A stretch of DNA of 64,000 nucleotides from Rutpela maculata. Its lineage: Eukaryota > Arthropoda > Insecta > Coleoptera > Cerambycidae. Position numbers and translations under genes: made by a program. Positions 12,094-21,933 of the stretch are shown one piece after another (position 1 is the first letter of the stretch; each line of letters opens with the position of its first letter). The stretch lies in contig OW386286.2 in the NCBI GenBank assembly GCA_936432065.2, positions 265,999,987 to 266,063,986 on the forward strand, given 5' to 3'. The notes below the pieces were generated by a model that did no database searches, was not told the origin of the DNA, and saw only the letters and a program-made list of their open reading frames with translations.

Positions 12094-12440
12094 TGCATAG
12101 ATCCATCTTGACTATATTCGTATTTCGGAGAAGTTAAGCATCATCAGTCACGGTTAGTACTCGAAAGGGTGACCTCCAGGAAAATACAGCGAACTCGCCC
12201 TAGCTTCTAGTGGTTTGTGTATCAGCGTATATGCAGAAGCTAGGCAATATTAAGCGAGGATTGCGTAGTAGATGCACCATCCTTCGGATGGGATGTAAAG
12301 CAGTCGATCCTTTGTCTATTAAATGTTAGGCAAGTAAAAAAATCCCAGTACTCTCCGATAAAGAAGAGGTGTGGCAAAGTTTCCTGATTGGGGGTAGCTT
12401 GTCCTCTGACGTTGCGGTTAAATAAATGATCATTACTTGT
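12094..12440 (+). mobile_element. 5S rRNA-derived SINE (SINE3 type)
   Basis: The head is recognisably derived from 5S rRNA. GAAGTTAAGCATCATC (12130-12145) corresponds to the A-box region, and GGTTAGTACTCGAAAGGGTG (12152-12171) followed by ACCTCCAGGAAAATAC corresponds to the intermediate element and C-box of the internal RNA polymerase III promoter. The body contains CCATCCTTCGGATGGGATG (12277-12295), a stem-loop I associate with a central domain shared by some invertebrate SINEs; that link is from memory and less sure. The 5' edge is ragged and the tail has no clear poly-A. It is a mutated copy, not a functional 5S gene. An HLE lies just downstream. Confidence 0.75.
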
Positions 12441-12462
12441 GACATAGGGTACAATACTAATT

Positions 12463-13139
12463 CATCCAGTGGAAGTATAGTAACGACAAAAAAAATTTTG
12501 AAATTTTTTATTGTTCAAATAGGATTGGAATATCATGAAACGTGGAGATTTTAAGTTTGAGCGAAAAAAATTTCTGTCTGTCGGTTTGTCTGTAACTTTT
12601 TTGTGCGCACGATTACTCTGGAACCGTTTAGGATATTTACTTGGAATTTGGTACACATAAGTTCTTTAACGGGATCTGGAACTAGATTATATTTTCATCT
12701 TATTCCGTCGGAGGGTTGGGGGGTAAATTGGGGTAAATGGGGGTAAATAGGTAAATCAAGCAGGTAAGTGTCCATAAAATTGGAATTTAGTATATACAAG
12801 AGAAGCTAAGGTCTCAAAAATTTTTTTGGAATTAGCCATCCCCATTACCATCCCCCACCCCATTATTAAAGGGAATGAAAAAAAATGTGATTTAGTGTGT
12901 GTACAGGAACCTCAAAATAATTTTTTACTTCATCCACCCCCACTACCACCCCCTATCACCACCCCCACCTCACTACCGATGTGGGACATCGTTTTATGGG
13001 TGTTTGGGGTAGACGATTTCAAATATTAATTATTAGAGTTCCATAAACAATTATTTCCACATACAAAATTTTTTCGTTGTGAGAGACTTGATGGATAGAA
13101 AATCTGGATGTGGAAGTGATTCCTTGGGCAAAGGTTTTT
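12463..13139 (-). mobile_element. HLE, copy 2
   Basis: Same order of blocks as copy 1. The terminal hairpin has lost its outer arm (starts CATCCAGTGGAAG). The microsatellite is reduced to a few GTCTGTCGGT units, and the inner end reads CTTGGGCAAAGG instead of GGGCAGCGG. Confidence 0.7.
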
Positions 13140-13533
13140 ATTACAGTACACGCATTTTATTAAGGCACAAGCATAATCCTAAAATCCAAAATATTTGCAA
13201 ATGACTCAAAATCAAAACGTAAAAAATACTCATAGTCCTGTCAATGAACGTTCAATAAGCGGGTCTAGAGGAAAATGCCGAGATCACAATTTTTTACTTG
13301 TATTTAGACTACTTGGTAAACATACCAAAACCCCCCGAACATAAGAGTTGCTGGGGGTGCAGAGGGGCGCGAAGAAGGTCCCGGTTTTTGGTTTTTCGCA
13401 CATATCTCGAAAACGGTTAGCCATAATCAAAAAGTGGCTATATGCAAAATTAAATCTGACTAAATTTTTCACAATAATGTTTCTATTATTTTTTGTCGTA
13501 TCTGTTATGGTTCAGTAATGGATTGTATATCTT
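13140..13533. other. Unrecognised sequence
   Basis: No gene or element recognised between HLE copy 2 and the piggyBac-like element. The frame at 13284-13472 (-) has no recognisable motif. Confidence 0.4.
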
Positions 13534-13537
13534 TTGA

Positions 13538-14457
13538 CCCCTTACCGCATACCGTCCCATATATGGCACAATTAATTATTTTTAGTGTATTTGGTGCCAT
13601 CTATTAAAGTATCATTAGAATATCCCGTCCATGTTAATAAATAAGCTATTACCGACATCTGTAAACATTGCTATCAACTAAATATATTATATGAACTAAT
13701 ATGATCACTTTTGTTCAATGGCTGTCTCAGTAACAGCTGATCTTTCCTAACCGTCAATTCCTGTAAACTTATTTGGAAGTGTTTTTAATGAATATTTTTC
13801 AACAAATTAAATATTGTGGGGAAGTTTGACTATAATCAAGTGGTGTACAAGTGAAATAAAGCAGGTATGTTTTTTAGATAACGTTATTTGTAGGAAATTA
13901 GGTATGTGCCATATATGGCACAGCATCCAGTAAAGGAACCGGTTAAAAATACTGAATTTTGTTTTCAGTTGAATTATCCCTTCAGAAATAATGGATGTAA
14001 GAAAATTTTATGGGCAGATATACTGAATAGAAATGTTAGTAAAAGAGATGATCTGTCCTACGATGATCATCCGACAGCTCAATACGGTGTTATTGAGGAA
14101 ACTGATTATATTGAAAGAGAGGACGAAGAAAATGACAGGGATAGTGATGATGACATTCTTCTGATTTATTTTGTAAAGGCACCAAAACAAGCCATCCGAT
14201 TTGGACATCTCGATTTTCTTGGAAAATTTCGGGTTCTGTAGAAAGTACCAAATTTATTATATGATGTGTCACACAGAATGAAATTATATAATGTCCTTGT
14301 TGCATGGTGTGCCATATATGACACAAACCATTTTCTTCAAATATATGTGTGAAATTCCAAAATTGATTTTTTTTAAATACTTTTCCCGTAAATAGTATGT
14401 TTAAATGCACTGAATTTAAAATTTTCATCAAAATTGCAAAAATCATGCGGTAAGGGG
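13538..14457 (+). mobile_element. piggyBac-like deletion derivative
   Basis: Starts CCCCTTACCGCAT after TTGA (13534-13537) and ends ATGCGGTAAGGGG before TTAA (14458-14461). A TTAA target with C-run ends is characteristic of piggyBac; the left TTAA has one substitution. The sequence CCATATATGGCAC occurs near the left end, as the perfect palindrome GTGCCATATATGGCAC near 13907, and as a near copy at about 14311. The only frame is a short acidic ORF; no DDD catalytic core is present. At 920 bp it is much shorter than an autonomous piggyBac. Confidence 0.7.
13915..14241 (+). CDS. Short acidic ORF, possible piggyBac transposase N-terminus remnant
   Basis: Frame of 108 residues from the first ATG (13915) to the stop at 14241. 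The middle is strongly acidic (EETDYIEREDEENDRDSDDD), followed by a basic and hydrophobic stretch. piggyBac transposases often begin with an acidic, low-complexity N-terminus, and the surrounding ends are piggyBac-like, so this may be what remains after an internal deletion. There is no DDD domain or cysteine-rich C-terminus. I do not recognise a specific family, and it may not be translated. Confidence 0.35.
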   Translation: MAQHPVKEPVKNTEFCFQLNYPFRNNGCKKILWADILNRNVSKRDDLSYDDHPTAQYGVIEETDYIEREDEENDRDSDDDILLIYFVKAPKQAIRFGHLDFLGKFRVL

Positions 14458-14461
14458 TTAA

Positions 14462-14974
14462 CTGTGTTCCAACTTTATTATAAATTGAAAAAAAAATTTA
14501 ATAATCATCGAATAAACAATGTCTTTGTGTATGTAAGTGTGTGTGTGCGCACGTGTGTAATATAATTAAATCATACTTGACTTGCTACAAATGTATACTT
14601 GTACATCACTTGGCCAAATCTATCTATCTATGTATCTATCGTTTCCTGTAAACACGATAACTTCTGTTAGACTTAAAATATTTAATTACAATTTGGAACA
14701 TATGTAAAACAGCATAGTACAACAATCCCTATTGGGCCATATCTGTAATACATGGTCATAACCAGAGCCCGACAAACTCTCACACTTACGTAAAATAGGT
14801 TTTATTTTAATTTCAGAACAAAATGCGTTTTTTTTTATTAAGCATAGAAAAATATGAAGAAGTATATTAGGTTTAAACCAACTTTATTTAAATTAGATGA
14901 TATATCAAAGTTATCCTAAAATTTGGAACATGGTGTTTTTAATGAGATTATTATGTTGTGAGACATATTAGACA
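14462..14974. other. Unrecognised sequence
   Basis: Contains a short TG/CA-rich run (about 14530-14560) and a degenerate TCTA repeat near 14620-14640. Nothing else is recognised. Confidence 0.4.
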
Positions 14975-15174
14975 CCCCTATTATCATCCCCACCCCATTA
15001 TTAAAGGGGATGACAAAAATTTGATTTAGTGTGTACAAAAACCAAAAATCTCAAAATATTTTTTACTTCCATTCACTACCACCACACTACCACCCCCAAT
15101 TTTTTTCGTTGTGAGGGACTTGGATAAAAAATCTGGATGTGCAAGTAGTGATTCCTTGGGCAGCGGTTTTTTTA
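14975..15174 (-). mobile_element. HLE, copy 3 (5'-half fragment)
   Basis: Contains the CCACCCCATTATTAAAGG and CACTACCACC blocks and the inner end GGATGTGCAAGTAGTGATTC with GGGCAGCGG. The microsatellite and terminal hairpin are missing. Confidence 0.65.
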
Positions 15175-15179
15175 AGATA

Positions 15180-15450
15180 CTATCAATTCATATGAAACAC
15201 TGCATAGAACCTTCTTTCCTCAAAATTTTATTATCTTAAAGTTCTAATGGCTATTACTTTTTGGTGTCGCAAAGAGGTGGCATTCACCCCCTAAAAAATC
15301 GCAAATCCAGAAATAATACAGAAATGTTTCTTTAATGTATTTACTATTATGTTATCATAAAAAACCAAATTCAATCCATATGAATATCTTTATAAATTAA
15401 AAACTCTGATAACTGTACTGTACTGTAGTTACTGTACTGGTTGTATGTCG
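15180..15450 (+). mobile_element. Right-end fragment of the 40880-43394 long-TIR family
   Basis: Matches the right arm of the family at about 43160-43394: GCATAGAACCTT, the AGGTGGCATTCACCCCCTA block, TTTACTATTATGTT, and a terminal TAGTTACTGTACTG. It is diverged and truncated on the left, where it abuts an HLE fragment. Confidence 0.55.
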
Positions 15451-15459
15451 ATTTATATT

Positions 15460-16373
15460 CTTAAAAATGGTGTAATTAAAATATCAACCTAGGCTGATGA
15501 TGGAAAGTTTCAAAATTTCACAGAGCTATTTAAAATAAAGATCGATGTGTTATTATGTTATTAATGACATCATAATCTCCAATTGTTACAAGCTACAAAG
15601 GTTTCGGTTCATTGCCTCTGGCTCAGACTTACGCCCCACAAAACTGGGAGGGTAGGTTAAAAATAAATATCCTTCGTCCCATTCCTTCAATTCCAACCTG
15701 CGAACCACTCTGAATAAAATTAATTAATCTAATTAGTTTCGGTGGTTTAGTGAATGTTATATTTCCCACACCTACTTTTACGCCTTGGCTGCGTGCCTTG
15801 CATGGCTAGAACAAATCGATACGAGAATTATTGATTTTGGCGCACAAGCACACATTATTACACAGGTTTCTTGGCTAATATGTTTCAACTTCTAATTATC
15901 AACTCGTCAAATCAATAAGTAATTACATAAACGGAATTTATTTGCTATTCGTCTAATTCATGTTAATCGGTATCTTTAACTGTAGGATTAACTAGATTTT
16001 TTTAAGCTCTGTTCAAAGCATTTTACGTATTTACAGAGAAAGATAATTTACTCTTTTTGTTTTCTATTTCCAGGAAATATTTGTATAATTCAGTATTCTA
16101 CACAGTATTATTAGTATTTATGATAAACTGTTTAAAGCTGGTGGCGAAGACAATAAATCTACATAAGTGTTTCTGTAGAAATTCTGCTAAAACGAGAATC
16201 AAACAATAGTTATGTGTTTTATTAACAAAGCTAAAATACATATTTTAAGACTCATTTTTCAGAATTTTAAAAGAGTGGATACTCAAATTTTGTTAATTTA
16301 ATTTTTCTCAAATGTGAAATGCTATACTGGAAAGTGCCTCTCCATTCGTGATTGGATTATAAGACACAGTTAA
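15460..16373. other. Unrecognised sequence
   Basis: No coding or repeat signal recognised. Immediately before the next element the sequence GTGATTGGATTATAA is a near inverted copy of that element's first bases. Confidence 0.4.
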
Positions 16374-17113
16374 TAGTCCAATCACCGGGGGATTTTCACC
16401 TCTAATTTGAGTGCTAATGAATGGATTTTGATGATACCTTGTGCAATGTGTTTGTGATGCCGTTAATAAAGAAGTTGAATCAAAGATGAGAGTAGGAAAT
16501 GATCGGAATGGGTAGAAGCACCCCTTTTATCACGGGTTCCGTGACTTGTAGAATTACGTCAAAAATGAAAAAAGGAAACAATATATTTACCTTTTTTGGC
16601 CCAAAATAAGATGTTTTTACTCTTGTGAATTTTTTCGAAAAATTCATATTTTCAAGATATGGTCGCTCTAATCCTAAAAGTGGGGGAGGGGAAATGTAAT
16701 AGTTGAAAAAAATCTGAAAAAATTCAGGTGAATGTATCATCGAGATACAAAACTTTTTTTATTTGCAACTTTTCTGTAAAGTGCGTTTTCACAGAGTTTT
16801 TCCGGAAAATTGTAGCGCTTTAAAAATACGTAATTTAAAAATTTTAAAATTTGAAAAAATTCGGACGCATGTACTTCTGCCTTCCAAATATTTTTTTGTC
16901 TCTTGGAATTTTTTTGTAACTTGCTAATTTTCCGAGTTGCAGGCAGTTTTTCACGATACTATGTACTACATTTTTTGCACATTAAAAAATATATGAAAAT
17001 TCGAAAAATGAGCGTGATTTAATTATATAATAATTATATTATATAAATATATAAAAAAATATGAAACCTATATAGTTATACCATTTTTAAAGGTTAAATA
17101 TAATTTTTTAAAT

Positions 17114-19128
17114 TCCGGAAAAGGATATAGTCAGATGGAGAGCGGTAGAAGTGGATGTGGTCCCCCCACTCACGGAGGAGGAGCTGGAGGCAGCATGTGC
17201 CAGACTTAAAAGTGGAAAAGCTACAGGTTTAGACGAGATTCCGCCTGAAATAGTCAAGCTAGTTGCAGAAGAATACCCGGGAGACATCTTAAGAGTAATG
17301 AATCGTGCCCTATAGAGTGAGGATTTTCCGAGCAGATGGAGGAAGGCCAGAGTCGTTCTGATCCGGAAAGGGAACAAGCCGCCGGAGGACCCGTCATCCC
17401 ACCGACCGCTATGTCTACTTGACGCGATGGGCAAGCTCCTCGAGTATCTGATACTGGGGAGATTAGAGAAGGAGATAGCCGAGAAGGGTGGCTTATCTGA
17501 AAGCCAGTTCGGTTTTCGGAAAGGACGATCAACGGTAGGAGCCATTAGGCTGCTAAAGGAAACGGCGGAGGAAGCCCTAGCCACGAAACAGGTATGTGCT
17601 GTTGTGACCCTTGATGTCAAAAACGCGTTTAACACAGCGGGATGGGAGATGATTGTCAGGAAGATGCAGAGCTTGGGGGTAGCTCCGTACCTCGTCAGGG
17701 TGATGATGAGCTACTTCCAAGACAGGATGATCGGATTCGAATCAGAGGGAGAGATAACCTGGAAAAGCATCACGTGTGGGGTTCCATAAGGGTCGGTGCT
17801 CGGTCCGACCTTGTGGAATGTGATGTTTGACGATATATTTCGATTACCTTGGGAGGAGGGTGTAAAGGTCATCGGGTATGCCGACGACTTGGCCATAACG
17901 GTGACTGGAAGGTGGACTGTCCAAATAATGGAAGCAGCCAACGAGGCCATCAGAAACATTGAGAGGTGGCTAGGAAGAATGCAGCTGAACTTCGGTGTCC
18001 ATGCCACAAAGACGGCCGAGAAGGCGGGTAAAGCAGCCACAGCCATTGGGAGGCTTATGGCCAATACGCACGGACCAAGAGCGAGCAAGAGGAGACTGCT
18101 GCAGGCCTGTAGCTAGGGGGGGGCAGGACGGGCTAAGCCCGTCCTGGAATAATTTTTGCCCGACCTACGGCGATTGTAAGGGGGGCAATTTTAATTATCT
18201 TCGTGAAAATTTTATTTTAGATTTTTGTTTTCGCTCATTAAAAAATTTTTTGGATAAAAGAAACTTTTGGAAAGTTTTTCGGATAAAAAAAACGTTTTCC
18301 TGGATTTCTCCCCCTCTGCTCTTCAATTTTTGGACAATAGAAATTTTTTTGGATTTCTCCTCCCCGCTCATTAAAAATTTTTTGACTCAGCCCCCCCTGA
18401 AAAATTATTTGCCCGACCTGAAAGCACTTTCTAGCTACGGGCCTGGACTGCTGTGCAGTGTCGTGCACTCTATCCTCTTGTATGCAGCTCCGGTCTGGGA
18501 AAGTGCGATGAAGGTGGATAGGACGAGAGGGAGGATGGCCAGGATCCAGCGATGTGCCGCACTAAAGGTATGCAGTGCATACAAAACGATTTCGTACGAG
18601 GCGGCATTGGTAGTGGCGGGGATCCCCCCTTTGGATCTGATGGCCAAAGAACGGCTGGAAATCTTTGAAGGAGCCGGGAGGGCAGAGGCCAGGGACAAGC
18701 TGTTTGAAAGATGGCAGAGGCGGTGGGACACTGTAGATAAGGGAAGGTGGACGAGACGCCTCATCCCGAACATCAGAGCGTGGATGGAACGGAAGCATGG
18801 TGAGGTAGGCTATTACCTCACCCAAGCCCTGAGCGGACATGGGTGTTTCATGGAGTACTTATACGATATTGGCAAGACTGACAGCAGAGAGTGCGCATAC
18901 TGTGGAGAGGTCGATGACGTGGAGCACACCGTGTTCGCATGCAACATATGGAGAGAAGAGAGACGAGACGGTGGGGCATCGGTATTGTCTCTAGAAGATA
19001 TAGTAGGGAGGATGTTAGAAACGGAAGAGAACTGGAGAAGGGGGGAGGAGGCAATAACCCGCATTATCAAAAAGAAGGAAGAGGAGGAAAGAGAGATGGG
19101 TTTGAACCCATGGAGAAACGCCAATTAA
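17114..19128 (+). pseudogene. R1-type reverse transcriptase ORF (two stops, one MITE insertion)
   Basis: Encodes a reverse transcriptase that would copy element RNA at a nicked chromosome. In order: EELEAACARLKSGKATGLDE at the start, then SQFGFRKGRSTVGAI, VVTLDVKNAFNTA (RT block with the catalytic D), the VP-GSVLGP block, and GYADDLAI (the catalytic YADD box). The C-terminal region contains CX2CX7HX4C (CAYCGEVDDVEHTVFAC, about 18892-18942), then ends GLNPWRNAN. Endonuclease and N-terminal RT are missing. Only two in-frame stops are seen: TAG at 17313-17315, and TAA at 17787-17789 replacing the glutamine codon of VPQG. The hAT MITE at 18102-18445 breaks the frame. On either side of the MITE plus one duplication the frame is the same, so the gene was continuous before it. 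Confidence 0.88.
18102..18445. mobile_element. hAT MITE with 8-bp TSD GACTGCTG
   Basis: Ends are CAGGCCTGTAGCTAG and CTAGCTACGGGCCTG (15-bp TIR, one mismatch). GACTGCTG flanks it at 18094-18101 and 18446-18453. An 8-bp duplication and CAGG ends are hAT features. The 344-bp body has G-runs and inverted GAAATTTTTTTGG / TGGATTTCTCC-type pieces, with no coding capacity. It inserted after the R1 copy had landed. Confidence 0.92.
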
Positions 19129-20178
19129 CACCGACAATCTTAAATGACCTGTGGGTCCGATGAAAAGCGAAAGCAGTCCCAGGCCAACAGGAAACACTGA
19201 AGAGATGGAGGGGTTTTAGCTGGTTGGAGTCCAGCACTACCCGTTCGAGATAGACTCTAAGCGACGGGTGTCCATGAGGATTTCCCCTCTCACGAAAAAA
19301 AAAAATTGAAAATGTGCAAAAAATGTAGTACATTATTTATCGTGAAAAATTGTCTGTTACTCGGAAAATTAGTTACAAAAAAATTCCAAGAGACAAAAAA
19401 TGTTTAGAAGGCCTCAATGCATACGTCTGAATTTTTTCAAATTTTTAAATTACATATTTTTAAAACGCTACAATTTCAAAGAAAGTGGTAGTTTTTCATG
19501 TTTTTCCGGAAAAACTCGATGAAAACGCACTTTACAGAAAAATTGCAAATAAAAAAAAGTCTCGTATTTCGATGATTCACCTGAAGTTTTTCAACTTTTA
19601 CATTTCCCCTCTCCCACTTTAGGAATTTTAGAGTGGCCATATCTCGAAAATATGCACTTTTCGAAAAAAAATCACAACAGTAAAAACATCTTATTTTGGG
19701 CCAGAAAAGGTAGTTTTTTTTTTCATTTTTGACCTAATTCTACAAGTTACGAAACCTGTGATAAAAGGTGTTTTCTACCTCTTCCGATCATTTCCTACTC
19801 TAATCTCTATTTCATTATTTTATTAACGTCATTGCAAACACATTGCACAAGGTTTCAGCAAAATGCATTTATTAGCACTCAAGTTAGAGATTTTGGTCAT
19901 TTTAGCGCTCCGTTGACTGGACTATAAAAGAAATATTGGAGTCGTATCACAGAATTTTGAAAAAAGCCCTTCAACTCGTCAGATGTCATAAGATAACATG
20001 ATACGATTAATGAAGAGAAATAGATTCAATAACTATATCTATGTAGCAGACTGCGAAAATATTTCCATAATATATACAGTGTGTTTCCGTATTAATTTTA
20101 TAAGAGGAGAAACTTTTTTATTTCTGATTTTACCACAACTGGGTATTAATGAATTCAAAAATAAAAATTGCAACGACC

Positions 20179-20240
20179 CACATAACACAGTTTGTACTTA
20201 GTATATACTTGTACATACTAAGTACAAACTGTGTTATGTG
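20179..20240. repeat. Perfect hairpin, ~26-bp arms
   Basis: The left arm begins CACATAACACAGTTTGTAC and the right arm ends GTACAAACTGTGTTATGTG, with about 10 nt between. No flanking duplication was found; origin unknown. Confidence 0.85.
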
Positions 20241-20589
20241 TGAAGAAATGCGTTAAAAAAGGAGGACTCACTAGTGGGCTCAACAAGAAAAAAAAACAAA
20301 TATGAATAGGTTAAAAGATGAAGACTGAAGATAAACACCGGACGTGAAACAAAAACGAGAAACTAAAAGAAGCATTGAAATAAAAAGAGAGAAACTACGA
20401 GGAAAAATAATGAAGGATATTTTTCGAAAAAATAGGAACCTTTCAACAACACAACGAATAATGAAATTTTCAAACACCTGAAAAAATATAGAAGATACAC
20501 ATATAAGAAGATACACTACAACATTGGGAAAGAAACTGAAGGAAGAAGGAAACGTATAGAAAGAACGAACAATATTAATACAAGAAACA

Positions 20590-21050
20590 TATTACTGGCC
20601 CTTGAACAAGCCACTATCAAAGGACAAACTTAGTTAATAGCTAAAGCTAGTAAAAATATTGCACCTGGAGTAAACAAAATAAGCAACGATTTAAATGAGC
20701 AAACCTTAGAAAATATCACTAGAGCATGGATGGAAATCACACATCTGCCTACGAAATTGGACATGACCTTCCATAAATCAACTCACCACAGGGATGATTA
20801 TTACAGTAGCATAGAAAATAAATACGACTACGCACAATTCCTGCTTGAAGAACTAAAGACACTCATTGGAAGACCGCCAGACAGCATTCATCAAAGGCAA
20901 ATCAACAGACGACCATAAGTACACTAACAGTAGAAATCTGTAAGAAAAAATTGAGAGAAAGAACAAAACTGCACATAGTCGAGGTCATAGTCAACGCCTT
21001 GCTCAGCCAAAAGTACCGCACTACCTAATAAACAGGATGATGAAAGCACT
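20590..21050 (+). pseudogene. Badly decayed LINE reverse transcriptase remnant
   Basis: Short peptides in shifting frames resemble a LINE ORF: KASKNIAPGVNKISNDL (compare the usual APGPDGI segment), then ENITRAWMEITHLPTKL, and near 21010 PHYLINRMMKAL, which resembles the segment after the AFDxVxH block. There is no YADD box and many frame breaks. The assignment is weak. Confidence 0.35.
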
Positions 21051-21129
21051 TTAATTCAATGGTTTGGACAGACGATGAAATCCTAACAGAATAAAATAGC
21101 AAGCAAGGATGCATATTATAGCTATCTCC

Positions 21130-21668
21130 TTATTACATTTAATTTTAATAGTTCATTAATTACTTTTATTAGGGCTATCTATACAAATAAAACAAAAGAA
21201 TATAATTTAGTTCACTATAATGAAGAAATTAACGTCAATACAAAACAAAGAGCATTTTGAGTGATTTAACTTTTAGTTAAAGCACTTTATCCTAAATATT
21301 TGGGCTGGTAACATTGTGGAGAATAACAACCGTATTGCTAGTGACGGATTAGAAAGTTAACTTCCATAAGCGGCAGCCCCTATTCGACCACGAACGAATT
21401 TTATTAAAAGTTTCGTACTTACAAGTTGTCTAGGTAAATATAATCACTTCACAAATTTATTAAAACAGTATGAATAATAAAATTCTAATCAGTTATCTTC
21501 AGATATCATGAAATTATTGCGAGGAGAATTTCTCGAAAATGTGAGTGCTGGTAGTAAGTTCAAAGGTGTGCCTCCAAAGAATAATTTCTAGGATACATTT
21601 TTAAAGACTCCCATTCCGTCGAATGTCGACGGGCTCAGCTAGAATTCAATAAATAGGCAGAGTATAAT
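21130..21668. other. Unrecognised sequence
   Basis: AT-rich, no gene or repeat recognised. Confidence 0.4.
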
Positions 21669-21679
21669 GTATACATTTA

Positions 21680-21922
21680 ATATTAATTGAATTGAATCTG
21701 CGGTAGGTTCTTGATGAAACATATTAAATAAAATTAAGAAATTTAAACACTTGGTATTTTGTTTCACTGGTTTTTATTCAGATTTTTCTGACATATGTTT
21801 CGGTCTCACGACCATTATCAAAGAGTCTTAATAACTGGTTATTAAGACTCTTTGATAATGGTCGTGAGACCGAAACATATGTCAGAAAAATCTGAATAAA
21901 AACCAGTGAAACAAAATACCAA
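21680..21922. mobile_element. Insertion with a perfect 87-bp-arm palindrome and 11-bp flanking repeat
   Basis: The arms 21749-21835 and 21838-21924 are exact reverse complements separated by two bases. Each arm includes GACATATGTTTCGGTCTCAC or its complement. GTATACATTTA occurs at 21669-21679 and again at 21923-21933, suggesting one inserted unit of about 243 bp with an 11-bp target duplication. The right copy overlaps the palindrome end by two bases. An odd-length duplication points to retroposition, not a standard DNA transposon. The element class is unknown. Confidence 0.6.
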
Positions 21923-21933
21923 GTATACATTTA

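Larger units (their letters stand above)
17105..19309 (+). mobile_element. R1-clade non-LTR retrotransposon, 5'-truncated
   Basis: Holds the 3' part of an R1-type ORF2, a 3' UTR (about 19129-19298) and an A-run of 11 at 19299-19309, the expected order for target-primed insertion. Its GC content is clearly higher than that of its surroundings. It sits in the middle of the foldback element and not in 28S rDNA, so this lineage is not R1-site-specific. The 5' end and target duplication are unclear because the flanks are A/T-only. Confidence 0.85.
16376..19922. mobile_element. Long inverted-repeat (foldback) element split by a LINE
   Basis: Left arm about 16376-16995 and right arm about 19310-19922 are inverted copies, beginning GTCCAATC and ending GACTGGAC, each flanked by TA. 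Matches include GAGTAGGAAATGATCGGAA / TTCCGATCATTTCCTACTC and TTTTTTGGCCCAAAATAAGA / TCTTATTTTGGGCC. Without the LINE the arms would almost meet, at GTACTACATTTTTTGCACA near 16972 and its complement near 19317. A truncated third copy lies at 28241-28497. No transposase is visible, and the superfamily is unassigned. The extent of the target duplication (TA, or longer) is uncertain. Confidence 0.75.

Noticed and set aside
12094..12200. Functional 5S rRNA gene
   Set aside because: Too diverged in the 5' third and lacking the 3' part that closes helix I; joined to a SINE body.
17108..19333. Several 60-175 codon frames antisense to, or in other frames of, the R1 ORF
   Set aside because: Shadows of a GC-rich coding region; none has protein motifs.
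21842..21893. Possible hammerhead ribozyme in the palindrome (GGTC-GTGA-GACC then GAAAC-ATAT-GTC)
   Set aside because: Stem II, GAAAC and GTC are in place, but the core reads TTGATAA with an extra base before stem II instead of CTGATGA, and stem I pairs only about 3 bp. It may be a decayed ribozyme but cannot be supported.
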